From an uncultured Collinsella sp. (GTDB lineage: Bacteria; Actinomycetota; Coriobacteriia; Coriobacteriales; Coriobacteriaceae): a DNA stretch of 64,000 nucleotides. The DNA lies in NCBI GenBank assembly GCA_902494245.1, contig CABUSR010000003.1, forward strand, positions 1 to 64,000, read 5' to 3'. Shown here piece by piece: positions 50,658 through 59,008 of this stretch. The translations under genes and the position numbers were made by a program. Below the pieces are notes generated by a model. It searched no databases. It saw only the letters and a program-made list of their open reading frames with translations, and was not told the DNA's origin. Numbering within the stretch: position 1 is the first letter of the stretch; every line of letters starts with the position of its first letter.

Positions 50658-50685
50658 TGAACGGTAGATTTTGCCCGTTCAACGG
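50658..50685 (+). repeat. TGAACGG paired element, copy 4
   Basis: TGAACGG (50658) and TCAACGG (50679) are 21 bp apart around TAGATTTTGCCCGT. The first word also forms an inverted repeat with CCGTTCA. It begins 27 bases beyond the start of the operator at 50631. Confidence 0.65.
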
Positions 50686-50774
50686 TTGCTGGAGATGTGA
50701 CTTGCATGTATTGCGGACTGTTTGACGTCCCCGAACACCGAACTTGAGCGCTTTTGCTCAGGTGGGTCATGCCC

Positions 50775-50973
50775 CGACGTACATTTTTGGGAGTATTCAG
50801 CATTGGAGCGCGCCGTGCGCCATCCTCAGCGTCCTATTTGGAACGCAGATAGCGCCCGATCGGCATAAAAAGTGCCCCCGATGGCAAATTACGCCATCGG
50901 GGGCACTTAAAACAGTCGTTCTGCACCTCATTCAGGGCATGCCAATGCTGAATACTCCCAAAAATGCACGTCG
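50775..50973. repeat. Nested palindrome with inner bidirectional terminator
   Basis: Outer arms of 32 bp (50775-50806 and 50942-50973, one mismatch) begin CGACGTACATTTTTGGGAGT. Inside is a perfect 16-bp stem (AAGTGCCCCCGATGGC and complement, 50870-50908) flanked by A- and T-rich ends, which would terminate in both directions. It separates the uxaC promoter from the 3' end of the LacI gene. Confidence 0.85.
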
Positions 50974-50998
50974 CAAGAGGGGGTACCTGCTCAATCGG

Positions 50999-52078
50999 CT
51001 AAATACCCGCAAGTTCGCAGTAGCGATCGACATTGCTGGCAAATACCATCTCGACGGCGCCCTTCTGGACGGGCACCGTCGGGGTCCTTCCCCACAGCAG
51101 ATAATCGCCCAGCGTCTTAGCGCCGCGATACGCCAGGCTCGTCGGGTCCTTATAGACAATATTGGTAAAGATACCGCGGCGCAAGGCCAGAGCACTTTCG
51201 GGAAACAGGTCGTTGCCGATCACCATGACCCGACCGGCCTTGCCGGTCGAGACGAGCGCGTCGGCAACCACTTCGGAACCAACGGCAAAAACGCTACAGA
51301 TAAGTTCGGGGGCGTCCGGCGCACTCAAACGCTTTTCGAGCTCATGCTCGAGTTGTTTGACTTGCGCATGGGCACCTGCAAGATCCTCAACCTGCCATGG
51401 AAGATCACGTTCGCGCAGGTAATTGTGGAAGGCGCGGGCGGTTAGATAGTGCGAATCGGTATATGGGTCGCCTGTCAAAAGGAGCACGCGGGCGTCGGCC
51501 CCAGAAGCATGGACCAGGTTTGCCGCCTGCTCGGCCATAAGGCTGCCTGCCGTCGAATAATCGGCCAAGCTCGCACCCAAACGATTCAAATGCGGACGGT
51601 CGCCGTCGACAAGCTCAATCGTCACGCCCGCCTCGGCGATCTGCCCCAAAAGCTCAGTCGCACGATCGTCGCCCGGCGCATAGGCGAGCAAGCCATCAAT
51701 CTTCTCGCCCACCTGCAGACGCTCGTCGATTTGCTCGAGTGCATCAGCGTAGCCGCCCACGCCAAATTCAACGCGCTCAACCGTAATGCCCCGGTCGATG
51801 ACCTCCTGTTCAAAGCGATTGCAGCCTTCCCACAGGTAACGGAAAAAGTACGCTCCCTCGCGCGATGCGCGGGGCAGGCAAAACACCAGATTGATATCCT
51901 TGCGGCGCAGGCTTGAGGCACTTGTGTTGCGGTGATAGCCCATGGCCTCGGCCTTAGCGTTCACCTTGGCGCGCACGGATTCGCTCACGCCGGCCTTTCC
52001 CGTCAGAGCCTTGTGCACGGTATTGATGGAAACGCCAAGCTCGGCGGCTATGTCCTTCATGGTTACGCGAGCGCTCAT
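50999..52078 (-). CDS. LacI-family regulator of uronate genes
   Basis: The 359-residue protein has a LacI helix-turn-helix of an unusual subgroup ('VTMKDIAAELGVSINTVHKALTGKAGVSESVRAKV'; the usual TVSRxLN becomes TVHKALT). A hinge and a sugar-binding-protein-like domain follow, with 'FRYLWEGCNRFEQEVIDRGI'. It is the regulator nearest to the two best GTGAACGTTCAC sites, so it is the prime candidate to read that motif across the pectin island. The inducer could be galacturonate, tagaturonate or KDG. GGAG precedes the ATG by 7 nt. Confidence 0.85.
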   Translation of the reverse strand: MSARVTMKDIAAELGVSINTVHKALTGKAGVSESVRAKVNAKAEAMGYHRNTSASSLRRKDINLVFCLPRASREGAYFFRYLWEGCNRFEQEVIDRGITVERVEFGVGGYADALEQIDERLQVGEKIDGLLAYAPGDDRATELLGQIAEAGVTIELVDGDRPHLNRLGASLADYSTAGSLMAEQAANLVHASGADARVLLLTGDPYTDSHYLTARAFHNYLRERDLPWQVEDLAGAHAQVKQLEHELEKRLSAPDAPELICSVFAVGSEVVADALVSTGKAGRVMVIGNDLFPESALALRRGIFTNIVYKDPTSLAYRGAKTLGDYLLWGRTPTVPVQKGAVEMVFASNVDRYCELAGI

Positions 52079-52175
52079 GCGGTTACTCCGTTATAGATAA
52101 GTTGCCAATTAATAGTCCAGTTAACGATACCCCAAAAATACTCTTCGACTCGCCGTGCTCTCCCTCAAATGCACA

Positions 52176-52209
52176 AAGCGCCCCGCGAACGGATGCCCGC
52201 GGAGCGCTT
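52176..52209 (-). terminator. Terminator after the Feo cluster
   Basis: AAGCGCCCCGCG and CGCGGAGCGCTT pair with one mismatch, followed on the minus strand by a short TTTG stretch, 14 bases after the Cys-rich Feo gene. Confidence 0.65.
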
Positions 52210-52222
52210 GGATGTCCGGACC

Positions 52223-52423
52223 TTATTTGATACCGCGGCCCAAGTCTTCGGCGATTTTGTCCACGCCCTTAAGTGCGGCGCACGTCTTTTTGTTGGAGCA
52301 ATGCCCCGTGCAAACGCCACCCTGAGCGCAGTCGGCGCAGGTGCCCTTGCGGTAGATGCGCACGCACACGGCGACAAACGCAACGCCGATAACAGCCAGT
52401 ACAACAATATCGATAGGTGCCAT
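52223..52423 (-). CDS. FeoB-associated Cys-rich membrane protein
   Basis: The 66-residue protein has one N-terminal membrane span (about residues 5-24, 'IVVLAVIGVAFVAVCVRIY') and a cytoplasmic tail with CADC, C, C and C residues ('CADCAQGGVCTGHCSNKKTCAAL'). This matches the small FeoB-associated family, which replaces FeoC in many bacteria and may handle ferrous iron at the inner face. A GAGGAGG site precedes the ATG. It follows feoB. Confidence 0.85.
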   Translation of the reverse strand: MAPIDIVVLAVIGVAFVAVCVRIYRKGTCADCAQGGVCTGHCSNKKTCAALKGVDKIAEDLGRGIK

Positions 52424-52481
52424 AGCAAGCCTCCTCTAGTTAACCACTACTTACTTTACCCCATTCTCCACCTACCAAAAA

Positions 52482-52510
52482 GGGACAGGTTTATTTTGGT
52501 CGGTTTTATC
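52482..52510. repeat. GGGACAGGTTTATTTTGG repeat
   Basis: This stretch ends in GGTTTTATC and matches the terminator arm at 7279-7308 in reverse complement over nearly 30 bases. Here the partner arm is missing, so it is a half copy. Confidence 0.5.
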
Positions 52511-52565
52511 TGCGGAAACGCCACATCTTACTTCTGGAGCAAAGCAATCTGTCCCCCCATTGCGT

Positions 52566-52599
52566 CAAAAAGCCCGAGTGTCACTGAGACACCCGGGCT
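52566..52599 (-). terminator. Rho-independent terminator after feoB
   Basis: AGCCCGAGTGTC pairs with GACACCCGGGCT and is followed on the minus strand by TTTTTGACG. It would partly separate feoB from the Cys-rich gene. Confidence 0.85.
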
Positions 52600-52628
52600 C
52601 GTGGAAAGGGGTTGATCCTTATTCGGAC

Positions 52629-54956
52629 TTAGGCGGAAACTGCAGCGGAAGCAGTGTTGGTCTCGTCCTCGTCGGTCCAAGCGTGCTTGGGCATAGGACG
52701 GAAAATCTGGAAGAGCATCGCGACCAGCAGCACGATAGCCACAACCGTCCAGAAGCCAAACTGCCCAAGGACAAGCAGGTTATAGAACTGGTTGATGAAC
52801 AGGCCGATCACCCAAGCGAAGGCGCACTCGTAGCCGAGGGCAATCGCGGTCCACTTGCCGGAATTCATCTGGTTGCGGATGGTACCCATAGCGGCAAAGC
52901 ACGGAGCGCACAGCAGGTTGAACGCGCCGAAGGCAACGCAGGCGCCCATGGTGGGGAACATGCCGGCAAACGCGGTCCACAGGCTCGGGTCGGTCTCGCC
53001 CGCGTCGGCGACGGACAGCAGCGAGCCGGCGGTGGCGACAACGTTCTCCTTGGCGACGAGGCCAGAGACAGTCAGCGCGGTTGCCTGCCAGGTGCTAAAG
53101 CCGAGCGGGGCGAAGATCCAAGCGACCAGGTTGCCGAGCATGGCAAGCACGGAGTAGTCCATGAACTCCTCGGGGATGCCGTCCATCGCAGGCAGGAAGC
53201 CAAAGGAGCCGTTGTAGCTACCAAAGTTGGAGAGGAACCACACCACGACGGTAGAGGCGAAGATGATCGTGCCGGCCTTCTTGATAAAGGCCCAGCAGCG
53301 CTCCCACACGTGCAGCGCCCAGGAGCGGATCGCCGGGAAGTGGTAAGCGGGGAGCTCCATGACAAACGGGGTCGGGCGGCCGGCGAAGAGCTTGGTCTTC
53401 TTGAGCATGAGGCCCGAGGCGATGACGGCAAAGACGCCCAGGAAGTAGAAGAGCGGGCTGATCCACGCGGCGGTGGTAGAAGAATCGCCGATGATGGAAC
53501 CCATGAGCAGGGCGATGATCGGCAGCTTAGCGCCACAGGGAATGAACGTGGTGGTCATGACCGTCATGCGGCGGTCCTTCTCGTTCTCGATGGTCTTGGT
53601 AGCCATGACGCCGGGGACGCCGCAGCCCGAGGACACGAGCATGGGGATGAAGGACTTACCGGACAGGCCAAAGCGGCGGAACACGCGGTCCATGATGAAG
53701 GCGACGCGGGCCATGTAGCCGCAGTCCTCCAAGAAGGACAGCATGACGAACAGCAGGAACATCTGCGGAACGAAGCCGAAGATGGCGCCCAGGCCGCCGA
53801 CGATGCCGTCGCAGACCAGCGAATCGACCAGGCCACCGTCCTCGGTGCCGCCCGCCACAAGGGCGTCGTGCACCACGGTGGTGATACCCGGGACATAGGG
53901 GCCGTACTGTGCCGGGTCGACCGAGTCGGCATTGTCACCCGCAGCCTCGACGGCCGCGTCGTAGGCGTCGCGACCCTGGCCGAGCACATACCAACCGTCG
54001 GTACCGAAGAACTGGTCGTTGGTGAAGTCGGTCACCGTGCCGCCCAGGGTGGAAACGGCGATGTAGTACACGCAGAACATGATGACCACAAAGATCGGCA
54101 GGCCCAGGATACGGTTGGTAACCACACGGTCGATCTTCTCGGAGGTGCTCATCTTGGCCGGGGCCTTGGTGAGGCACTCATCGATGATGTGCGCGATGAC
54201 GCCATAGCGCTCACCGGTGATGATGGACTCGGCATCGTCGTCGCAGTCCTGCTCGCACTGAGCGACCAGACCTTCGACGCGAGCGGCCTTCTCCTTGGTG
54301 AGGTTGATGAGCTTGCAGGCGTCCGCGTCGCGCTCGAACAGCTTGACGGCGTAATAGCGGCGCTTGTTGGCGGAAACGCTCGCCGGAAGGTTGTTCTCGA
54401 TGTGGTCCAGAACGTCCTCGATGGAGGAGTCGAACTTGTGCTCCGGCACCTGGCCCTTGGAAGCAGCGGACTTCTTGACCTGCTCGAACAGCTCCTTAAT
54501 ACCCTTGTTCTTAAGGGCCGAGATCATCATGACCGGGCAGCCGAGCTTCTTGGAGAGCTTGTCCGTGTCGATCTTGTCGCCGTTCTTCTCGACCAGGTCG
54601 GCCATGTTGAGGGCAACGACCACGGGCAGGCCGGTCTCGATAACCTGAAGCGCCAGATACAGGTTGCGCTCGAGGTTGGTGGCGTCGACAACCTGGACGA
54701 CAACATCGGGCTCGCCGCTCATGAGGTAATCGCGCGAGCATTGCTCCTCGGGGCTGTAGGGGGAAAGCGAGTAGATGCCAGGGAGGTCCGTGATGGTAAC
54801 GTTCTTGTCGCTTAGGAGCTTGGCTTCCTTTTTCTCAACCGTGACGCCGGGCCAGTTGCCAACGTAGCCGTTGGCGCCGGTAATCAGGTTGAAAAGCGTG
54901 GTCTTGCCGCAGTTGGGGTTACCCGCCAGCGCGACATGGATCTGAGAATCCGCCAT
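52629..54956 (-). CDS. feoB: Ferrous iron transporter FeoB
   Basis: FeoB imports Fe2+ across the cytoplasmic membrane. The 775 residues contain the N-terminal G domain (about 1-170) with G1 'GNPNCGKTT', G3 'DLPGIYSL' and G4-like 'NMADLV'. A helical GDI-like domain follows, and then two Gate domains among about 8 or more membrane helices ('GCGVPGVMATKTI', 'FIPCGAKLPII'). The Cys in 'SSGCGVPG' and 'IPCGAK' are the typical pore residues. It follows two feoA genes. Confidence 0.96.
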   Translation of the reverse strand: MADSQIHVALAGNPNCGKTTLFNLITGANGYVGNWPGVTVEKKEAKLLSDKNVTITDLPGIYSLSPYSPEEQCSRDYLMSGEPDVVVQVVDATNLERNLYLALQVIETGLPVVVALNMADLVEKNGDKIDTDKLSKKLGCPVMMISALKNKGIKELFEQVKKSAASKGQVPEHKFDSSIEDVLDHIENNLPASVSANKRRYYAVKLFERDADACKLINLTKEKAARVEGLVAQCEQDCDDDAESIITGERYGVIAHIIDECLTKAPAKMSTSEKIDRVVTNRILGLPIFVVIMFCVYYIAVSTLGGTVTDFTNDQFFGTDGWYVLGQGRDAYDAAVEAAGDNADSVDPAQYGPYVPGITTVVHDALVAGGTEDGGLVDSLVCDGIVGGLGAIFGFVPQMFLLFVMLSFLEDCGYMARVAFIMDRVFRRFGLSGKSFIPMLVSSGCGVPGVMATKTIENEKDRRMTVMTTTFIPCGAKLPIIALLMGSIIGDSSTTAAWISPLFYFLGVFAVIASGLMLKKTKLFAGRPTPFVMELPAYHFPAIRSWALHVWERCWAFIKKAGTIIFASTVVVWFLSNFGSYNGSFGFLPAMDGIPEEFMDYSVLAMLGNLVAWIFAPLGFSTWQATALTVSGLVAKENVVATAGSLLSVADAGETDPSLWTAFAGMFPTMGACVAFGAFNLLCAPCFAAMGTIRNQMNSGKWTAIALGYECAFAWVIGLFINQFYNLLVLGQFGFWTVVAIVLLVAMLFQIFRPMPKHAWTDEDETNTASAAVSA

Positions 54957-55031
54957 TCAATCCTTCTTCCTTGTGTGCCTGCGCTGCTTTCTCCGCGCAG
55001 GCTGGATAATGTGCTTCAAAGATGCTGCATT

Positions 55032-55051
55032 AAGTTAGAAAAACCTAACTT
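55032..55051. promoter_or_regulatory. DtxR/IdeR-like box between feoA and feoB
   Basis: AAGTTAG-AAAAAC-CTAACTT is a 7-bp inverted repeat with a 6-base spacer, the pattern of DtxR/IdeR or MntR-type metal regulator sites. Confidence 0.55.
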
Positions 55052-55079
55052 TATCTGCAGAAATATGCGCCGCGAGTCC

Positions 55080-55301
55080 TTACTGAACCTCGACGACGGC
55101 GGCCTCCTCCTTGCGGATGGAAAGCTCGTAGCCGCGCACGTTGATCTCGACCGGATCACCGAGCGGTGCAACCTTCACGACCTTGAACGAAGTGCCCTTG
55201 ATGAGCCCCAGGTCCATAAGGTGGCGGCGAAGCGCACCCTCACCGTGAAGCTTGACGATGGTGGAGCTCTCGCCCACCTTAACGTCACCCAACGTCTTCA
55301 T
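55080..55301 (-). CDS. feoA: FeoA-family SH3-like protein, copy 1
   Basis: The 73-residue protein is a single FeoA domain ('TLGDVKVGESSTIVKLHGEGALRRHLMDLGLIKGTSFKVVKVAPLGDPVEINVRGYELSIRKEEAAVVEV'). It probably binds the FeoB G domain and tunes its activity. A GGGGGAC/AGAGG site precedes the ATG. Confidence 0.93.
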   Translation of the reverse strand: MKTLGDVKVGESSTIVKLHGEGALRRHLMDLGLIKGTSFKVVKVAPLGDPVEINVRGYELSIRKEEAAVVEVQ

Positions 55302-55340
55302 CCTCTTGTCCCCCTTTCGGTTTTTATGAAATGCTGCAGA

Positions 55341-55583
55341 CTAACCGACGGTCATGATGTGCATGGCAACCTTGGAATCGATACCAAAGCGTGCGCCCAG
55401 CACCGTAACGATGATATTGGCGCCGCTCGAGCTCACCACGTGGATTTCGCTGCCCTCGACAAAGCCGAGGTCCTTGAGGTGGTGCTTCATGTCCTCATTG
55501 CCCTTTACACGAGACACGCGCACGGTTTCGCCCGCTTTTACCATCGAAAGCGGCATTGCCGGCATCTGCGGTCCGCAAGACAT
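55341..55583 (-). CDS. feoA: FeoA-family SH3-like protein, copy 2
   Basis: The 80-residue protein has the FeoA fold with a longer start ('MSCGPQMPAMPLSMVKAGETVRVSRVKG') and 'HHLKDLGFVEGSEIHVVS'. It differs strongly from the neighbouring FeoA, so the two are not a recent duplication and may act as a heteromeric pair. A conserved AGGAG lies before the ATG. It is the first gene of the cluster. Confidence 0.9.
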   Translation of the reverse strand: MSCGPQMPAMPLSMVKAGETVRVSRVKGNEDMKHHLKDLGFVEGSEIHVVSSSGANIIVTVLGARFGIDSKVAMHIMTVG

Positions 55584-55627
55584 GAGTGGCTCCTAACGTC
55601 AGTTCGTCCTTCACATCGACATGGTAA

Positions 55628-55677
55628 AAGTTAGCCACATCTATGTTCGCTTTAGTAAACTAACACGTGGTTAACTT
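55628..55677. promoter_or_regulatory. Feo promoter region with metal-regulator-like palindromes
   Basis: AAGTTAGCCAC (55628) and GTGGTTAACTT (55667-55677) form an inverted repeat around TTAGTAAACTAA, a perfect palindrome (55652-55663). AAGTTAG equals the half-site of the box at 55032. Iron-dependent repression is likely; the protein is unknown. Confidence 0.5.
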
Positions 55678-55733
55678 TTTGGAAAGGGTCCCCATTCAGA
55701 TTTCGAAAAAGTTTCCTATACGAAACAAAAGAA

Positions 55734-55762
55734 GCACCACAAAGACCATCTCTTTGCGGTGC
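55734..55762. repeat. GCACCACAAAGA hairpin, diverged family member
   Basis: GCACCACAAAG and CTTTGCGGTGC enclose ACCATCT. It resembles the CACCACAAAGG palindromes of the first 20 kb with altered loop. Confidence 0.5.
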
Positions 55763-55783
55763 CTTGTCATACCAATTTATGCA

Positions 55784-55805
55784 ACAAAGGGGACTGTCCC
55801 CTTGT
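55784..55805 (-). terminator. Hairpin after the HPr-like gene
   Basis: ACAAAGGGGAC and GTCCCCTTGT form a short GC-rich stem 14 bases after the stop codon. It contains the recurrent GGGGAC/GTCCCC motif; no T-run is clear. Confidence 0.5.
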
Positions 55806-55818
55806 CACATTGATGCGC

Positions 55819-56067
55819 TTAGAGCGAGAGGTTTCTGATCGACGTGACGCAGGAGGCCTCATCCACGCCCGAAACGCGGAACACGACGTCTTCGCCACAT
55901 TCGCCGCAGAGTGCCATGAGCCCTATAACGTCGCGGCCATCGGTGTAGCGGTCACCAATCGAAACCGACACGTCACTACGGTGCTTGGCAATGATGTCAT
56001 AGAGCAGCGCAACCGGGCGGGCATGTAATCCCAACGGATCTTTAATCGTCTTTGTAAACTCGACCAT
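55819..56067 (-). CDS. HPr-family phosphocarrier protein with Asp at the Ser46 position
   Basis: The 82-residue protein starts 'MVEFTKTIKDPLGLHARPVALL' with the phosphorylatable H15 in GLHARP. Typical HPr in Gram-positive bacteria has Ser46, the target of HPr kinase, in 'KSIMGVMSL'. Here the same spot reads 'GRDVIGLMAL', so residue 46 is Asp, which could mimic the phosphorylated state or show loss of that control. Start set by GGGAGGGG 2-4 nt upstream; a 36-codon longer frame is not HPr-like. It is alone, with no ptsI nearby. Confidence 0.85.
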   Translation of the reverse strand: MVEFTKTIKDPLGLHARPVALLYDIIAKHRSDVSVSIGDRYTDGRDVIGLMALCGECGEDVVFRVSGVDEASCVTSIRNLSL

Positions 56068-56212
56068 GTCCCCTCCCGCGACATCGCACATCGGCCGGCA
56101 AAACCCAGCCACGTGGTAGTTATTGTACGTTACCGGCGCGCACCCCCGTCCCACAAAAAACGAGGGAAGGCACACGTCTTTCCCTCGTTACAGGCAATAT
56201 GTAGCCGCTTCC

Positions 56213-58000
56213 CTACATCAGGCGCAGGCTGACGTCCTTGAGCTGGGCGCCGGAAACGGCACTCGGAGCGCCCGACATGAGGTCGGAGCCGCTGGCCGTC
56301 TTGGGGAATGCCATGACGTCGCGGATGGAATCGGAGCCGGTGAGCAGCATGCACACGCGGTCCAGGCCCAGAGCGAAACCGCCCATCGGGGGTGCACCAA
56401 ACTTGAGGGCCTCCATGAGGAAGCCAAACTGAGACTCGGCGCGCTCCTCGGTAAAGCCCAGGAGCTTGAGCATGGACATCTGCATCTCGGCGTTGTGGAT
56501 ACGCATACCGCCGCCGCCGGCCTCAAAGCCGTCCATGACAAAGTCGTAGGTGCACGAACCGGCTGCCAGCGGATCTGCCTCGATCTTGGCGATGTCGGTC
56601 TCGGTCGGCAGGGTGAAGGGCTGGTGCTCGGCGGCATAGGCCTTGCGGTCCTCATCCCAGTGGAACAGCGGGAAGTTGACGACCCACAGGAAGTCGTGGC
56701 CCTCGCGCTTGATCTCGAGTGCGTTGGCCATGTGAGAACGCATGCCGCCCAGGATCTCGTCGGAGAGCAGGCGCGGGCCGGCGGCGAACATCACAAGGTC
56801 GCCGGGCTCAACGTCCATGCGCTCGCGCAGAGCCGCCATCTCCTCGTCCGAGAAGAACTTGACGATGGGGCTGTTGATGGAGCCGTCCTCACGGAAGGCG
56901 ATCCAGGCCAGGCCCTTGGCGCCAAACGTGGAGGCCACGCCGGCGAGCTTATCGATCTTGGCACGTGCCCAGGCACCGGCGCCCTTGGCGTTGATGGCCT
57001 TGACGACAGAGCCCTCCTCGTTTGCGGCAGTCGCAAAGACCTTGAACTTGGAGTTGGCAAAGATCTCGGTCAGGTCGACCAGGTGCATGCCATAGCGGGT
57101 ATCGGGCTTGTCGGAGCCATAGGTGTCCATGGCCTCCCAGTAGTCCATACGACGCAGCGGCGTGGGCATCTCGACACCCATGCGACCGAAGGCATCGGCA
57201 AGAACCTCCTCGAGCGCGCTCATAACGTCGTTCTGGTCCACGAAGGACATCTCGATATCGACCTGGGTGAACTCGGGCTGACGGTCGGCACGCAGGTCCT
57301 CGTCGCGGAAGCACTTGGCAACCTGGTAGTAGCGCTCGACGCCACCGACCATGAGCAGCTGCTTCAGGAGCTGCGGGGACTGCGGCAGCGCGTAGAAGTT
57401 GCCCGGCTGAATACGGCTGGGAACGATGAAGTCGCGGGCGCCCTCGGGCGTGGACTTGAACAGGGAGGGCGTCTCGACCTCCATGAACTCACGGTTGTGC
57501 AGCGCCTCGCGAATGGCAAAGGTAAAGTCGGAGCGCAGCTTGAGGTTGGCCATCATCTCGGGACGGCGGAGGTCCAGATAGCGATAGCGCAGACGGGTGT
57601 CCTCGCTGGTCTCGATGCCGTCCTCGATCTGGAACGGCGGGGTGACAGACGTGTTGAGCACCTCGGCGTGGTCGGTCAGGACCTCGATCTCGCCGGTCGC
57701 GAGCTTGGCGTTGGTGGTCTCCTCACCACGAGCGCGCACGACGCCGTGGATCTTGATGGGCCACTCGGGACGCATAGTCTCGGCGATCTTAAAGGCATCG
57801 CCATCGGAGTGCTCGGGGTCGAAGGTGAGCTGCGTGATGCCCTCGCGGTCGCGAAGGTCGCAGAAGATAAGGCCGCCGTGGTCGCGGCGACGGCTCACCC
57901 AACCGGTGAGGGTGACCTCTTCGCCCACGTTCTCGAAGCGAAGCTCGCCGCAGGTACGGGTGTGCATGGAATGCTCGTCAATGGGACGGGTCTGGCTCAT
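56213..58000 (-). CDS. aspS: Aspartyl-tRNA synthetase
   Basis: The 595-residue class II enzyme has an N-terminal anticodon-binding OB fold (about 10-105). The catalytic core follows with 'RRPEMMANLKLRSDFTFAIREAL' (motif 1), 'CFRDEDLRADRQPEFTQVDIEMSF' (motif 2) and 'GGFALGLDRVCMLLTG' (motif 3), split by a bacterial GAD insertion (about 285-420). It charges tRNA-Asp. Divergent from serB. Confidence 0.97.
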   Translation of the reverse strand: MSQTRPIDEHSMHTRTCGELRFENVGEEVTLTGWVSRRRDHGGLIFCDLRDREGITQLTFDPEHSDGDAFKIAETMRPEWPIKIHGVVRARGEETTNAKLATGEIEVLTDHAEVLNTSVTPPFQIEDGIETSEDTRLRYRYLDLRRPEMMANLKLRSDFTFAIREALHNREFMEVETPSLFKSTPEGARDFIVPSRIQPGNFYALPQSPQLLKQLLMVGGVERYYQVAKCFRDEDLRADRQPEFTQVDIEMSFVDQNDVMSALEEVLADAFGRMGVEMPTPLRRMDYWEAMDTYGSDKPDTRYGMHLVDLTEIFANSKFKVFATAANEEGSVVKAINAKGAGAWARAKIDKLAGVASTFGAKGLAWIAFREDGSINSPIVKFFSDEEMAALRERMDVEPGDLVMFAAGPRLLSDEILGGMRSHMANALEIKREGHDFLWVVNFPLFHWDEDRKAYAAEHQPFTLPTETDIAKIEADPLAAGSCTYDFVMDGFEAGGGGMRIHNAEMQMSMLKLLGFTEERAESQFGFLMEALKFGAPPMGGFALGLDRVCMLLTGSDSIRDVMAFPKTASGSDLMSGAPSAVSGAQLKDVSLRLM

Positions 58001-58256
58001 ACCAGTGATCCTCCTTTATGGATCTGTGCCGCCCCGTGTCGTTCCGGGCGGCGTCGTACAGATTTGCCCAGCCTGCGTAAACCGCGCAGCCAGACATGGC
58101 GTTCTATCTTATCGCACCTGCGTCGATGTGCCGCGGAAAAGTAGCTCCTGCCCAAAGACTTGACGGAGACGAAACAATTGACGCACCGTGGCCGTCGCCG
58201 ACGCGCGCCACGTGCGACAATGTGCCCCAATACAACTGCACTCGGAAAGGCCCCTC

Positions 58257-58892
58257 ATGACCGCACGCCTCATCGTTATGGATATCGACTCCACACTCAT
58301 CAACCAGGAGGTCATCGACCTGTTGGGCGAGGAGGCCGGCGTAGGCGAGCAAGTGGCGAAGATCACTGAGCGCGCCATGCGCGGCGAACTGGACTTTAAG
58401 CAGGCGCTCGAGGAGCGCGTGGGGCTGCTTGCCGGCTTGGACGAGAGTGTGTTCGAGCGTACCTTTGAGCGCGTGACGTTTACTCCTGGCGCGCTGGAGC
58501 TTGTGCGCTCAGTGCACAGTAAGGGCTGGAAGGTCGGCGTGGTAAGTGGTGGCTTTCACGAGGTCGCCGATAAGATCGTGGCCGCCGCGGATATCGATTT
58601 TTGCCTGGCCAATCGCTTGGAGGTCGTAGACGGCCAGCTCACCGGTAAGCTAGCGGCCGACATCGTGACCAAGGAATCCAAGCTCATCCAGCTGCTGGAT
58701 TGGGCGGTTGAGTGCGGTGTCGACATGGCACACACCGTCGCGATCGGCGACGGCGCCAACGACATCCCCATGATTCAGGCCGCGGGCACGGGCATCTCGT
58801 TTTGTGCCAAGCCCAAGACACGCGAAGCCGCCCCGTTTGCCATCGACGAGCGCAACCTGATGCTCGCCATGGACATCATCCTGCGTGACTAG
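58257..58892 (+). CDS. serB: Phosphoserine phosphatase-like HAD hydrolase
   Basis: The 211-residue protein has the SerB motifs: 'MDIDSTLINQEVIDLLGEEAG' with nucleophile D9 and acid D11, then the 'ERVGLLAGL' cap region. Motif II is 'VVSGGF', and motif III with 'GDGANDIPMIQAAGTGISFCAKP' supplies the late Asp pair. It removes phosphate from phosphoserine in serine synthesis. The start follows AAAGG about 7 nt upstream. Confidence 0.9.
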   Translation: MTARLIVMDIDSTLINQEVIDLLGEEAGVGEQVAKITERAMRGELDFKQALEERVGLLAGLDESVFERTFERVTFTPGALELVRSVHSKGWKVGVVSGGFHEVADKIVAAADIDFCLANRLEVVDGQLTGKLAADIVTKESKLIQLLDWAVECGVDMAHTVAIGDGANDIPMIQAAGTGISFCAKPKTREAAPFAIDERNLMLAMDIILRD

Positions 58893-58916
58893 TCAGTTTG
58901 CCTCACAACTTCATCT

Positions 58917-58964
58917 AATCTGACATGTCAGATTTCCGAACAATTATGCTCTAATGTTCGGAAA
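58917..58964 (+). promoter_or_regulatory. larB promoter with two palindromes
   Basis: AATCTGACATGTCAGATT (58917-58934) is a perfect 18-bp palindrome. TTTCCGAACA (58933-58942) and TGTTCGGAAA (58955-58964) form a perfect 10-bp inverted repeat around a spacer with TATGCT, a likely -10 box. A CTGACA -35 box lies 19 bp upstream. Two regulators, or one with two modes, may control lar expression. Confidence 0.6.
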
Positions 58965-59008
58965 CAACCCCTCGCGTGCTAAACTTTTCTGCGTCGAAGG
59001 GAACTTAT

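Noticed and set aside
52560..54815. 751-codon plus-strand ORF opposite feoB
   Set aside because: It is a mirror of feoB caused by high GC in third positions; residues are dominated by G, R, D, H and V with no domain.
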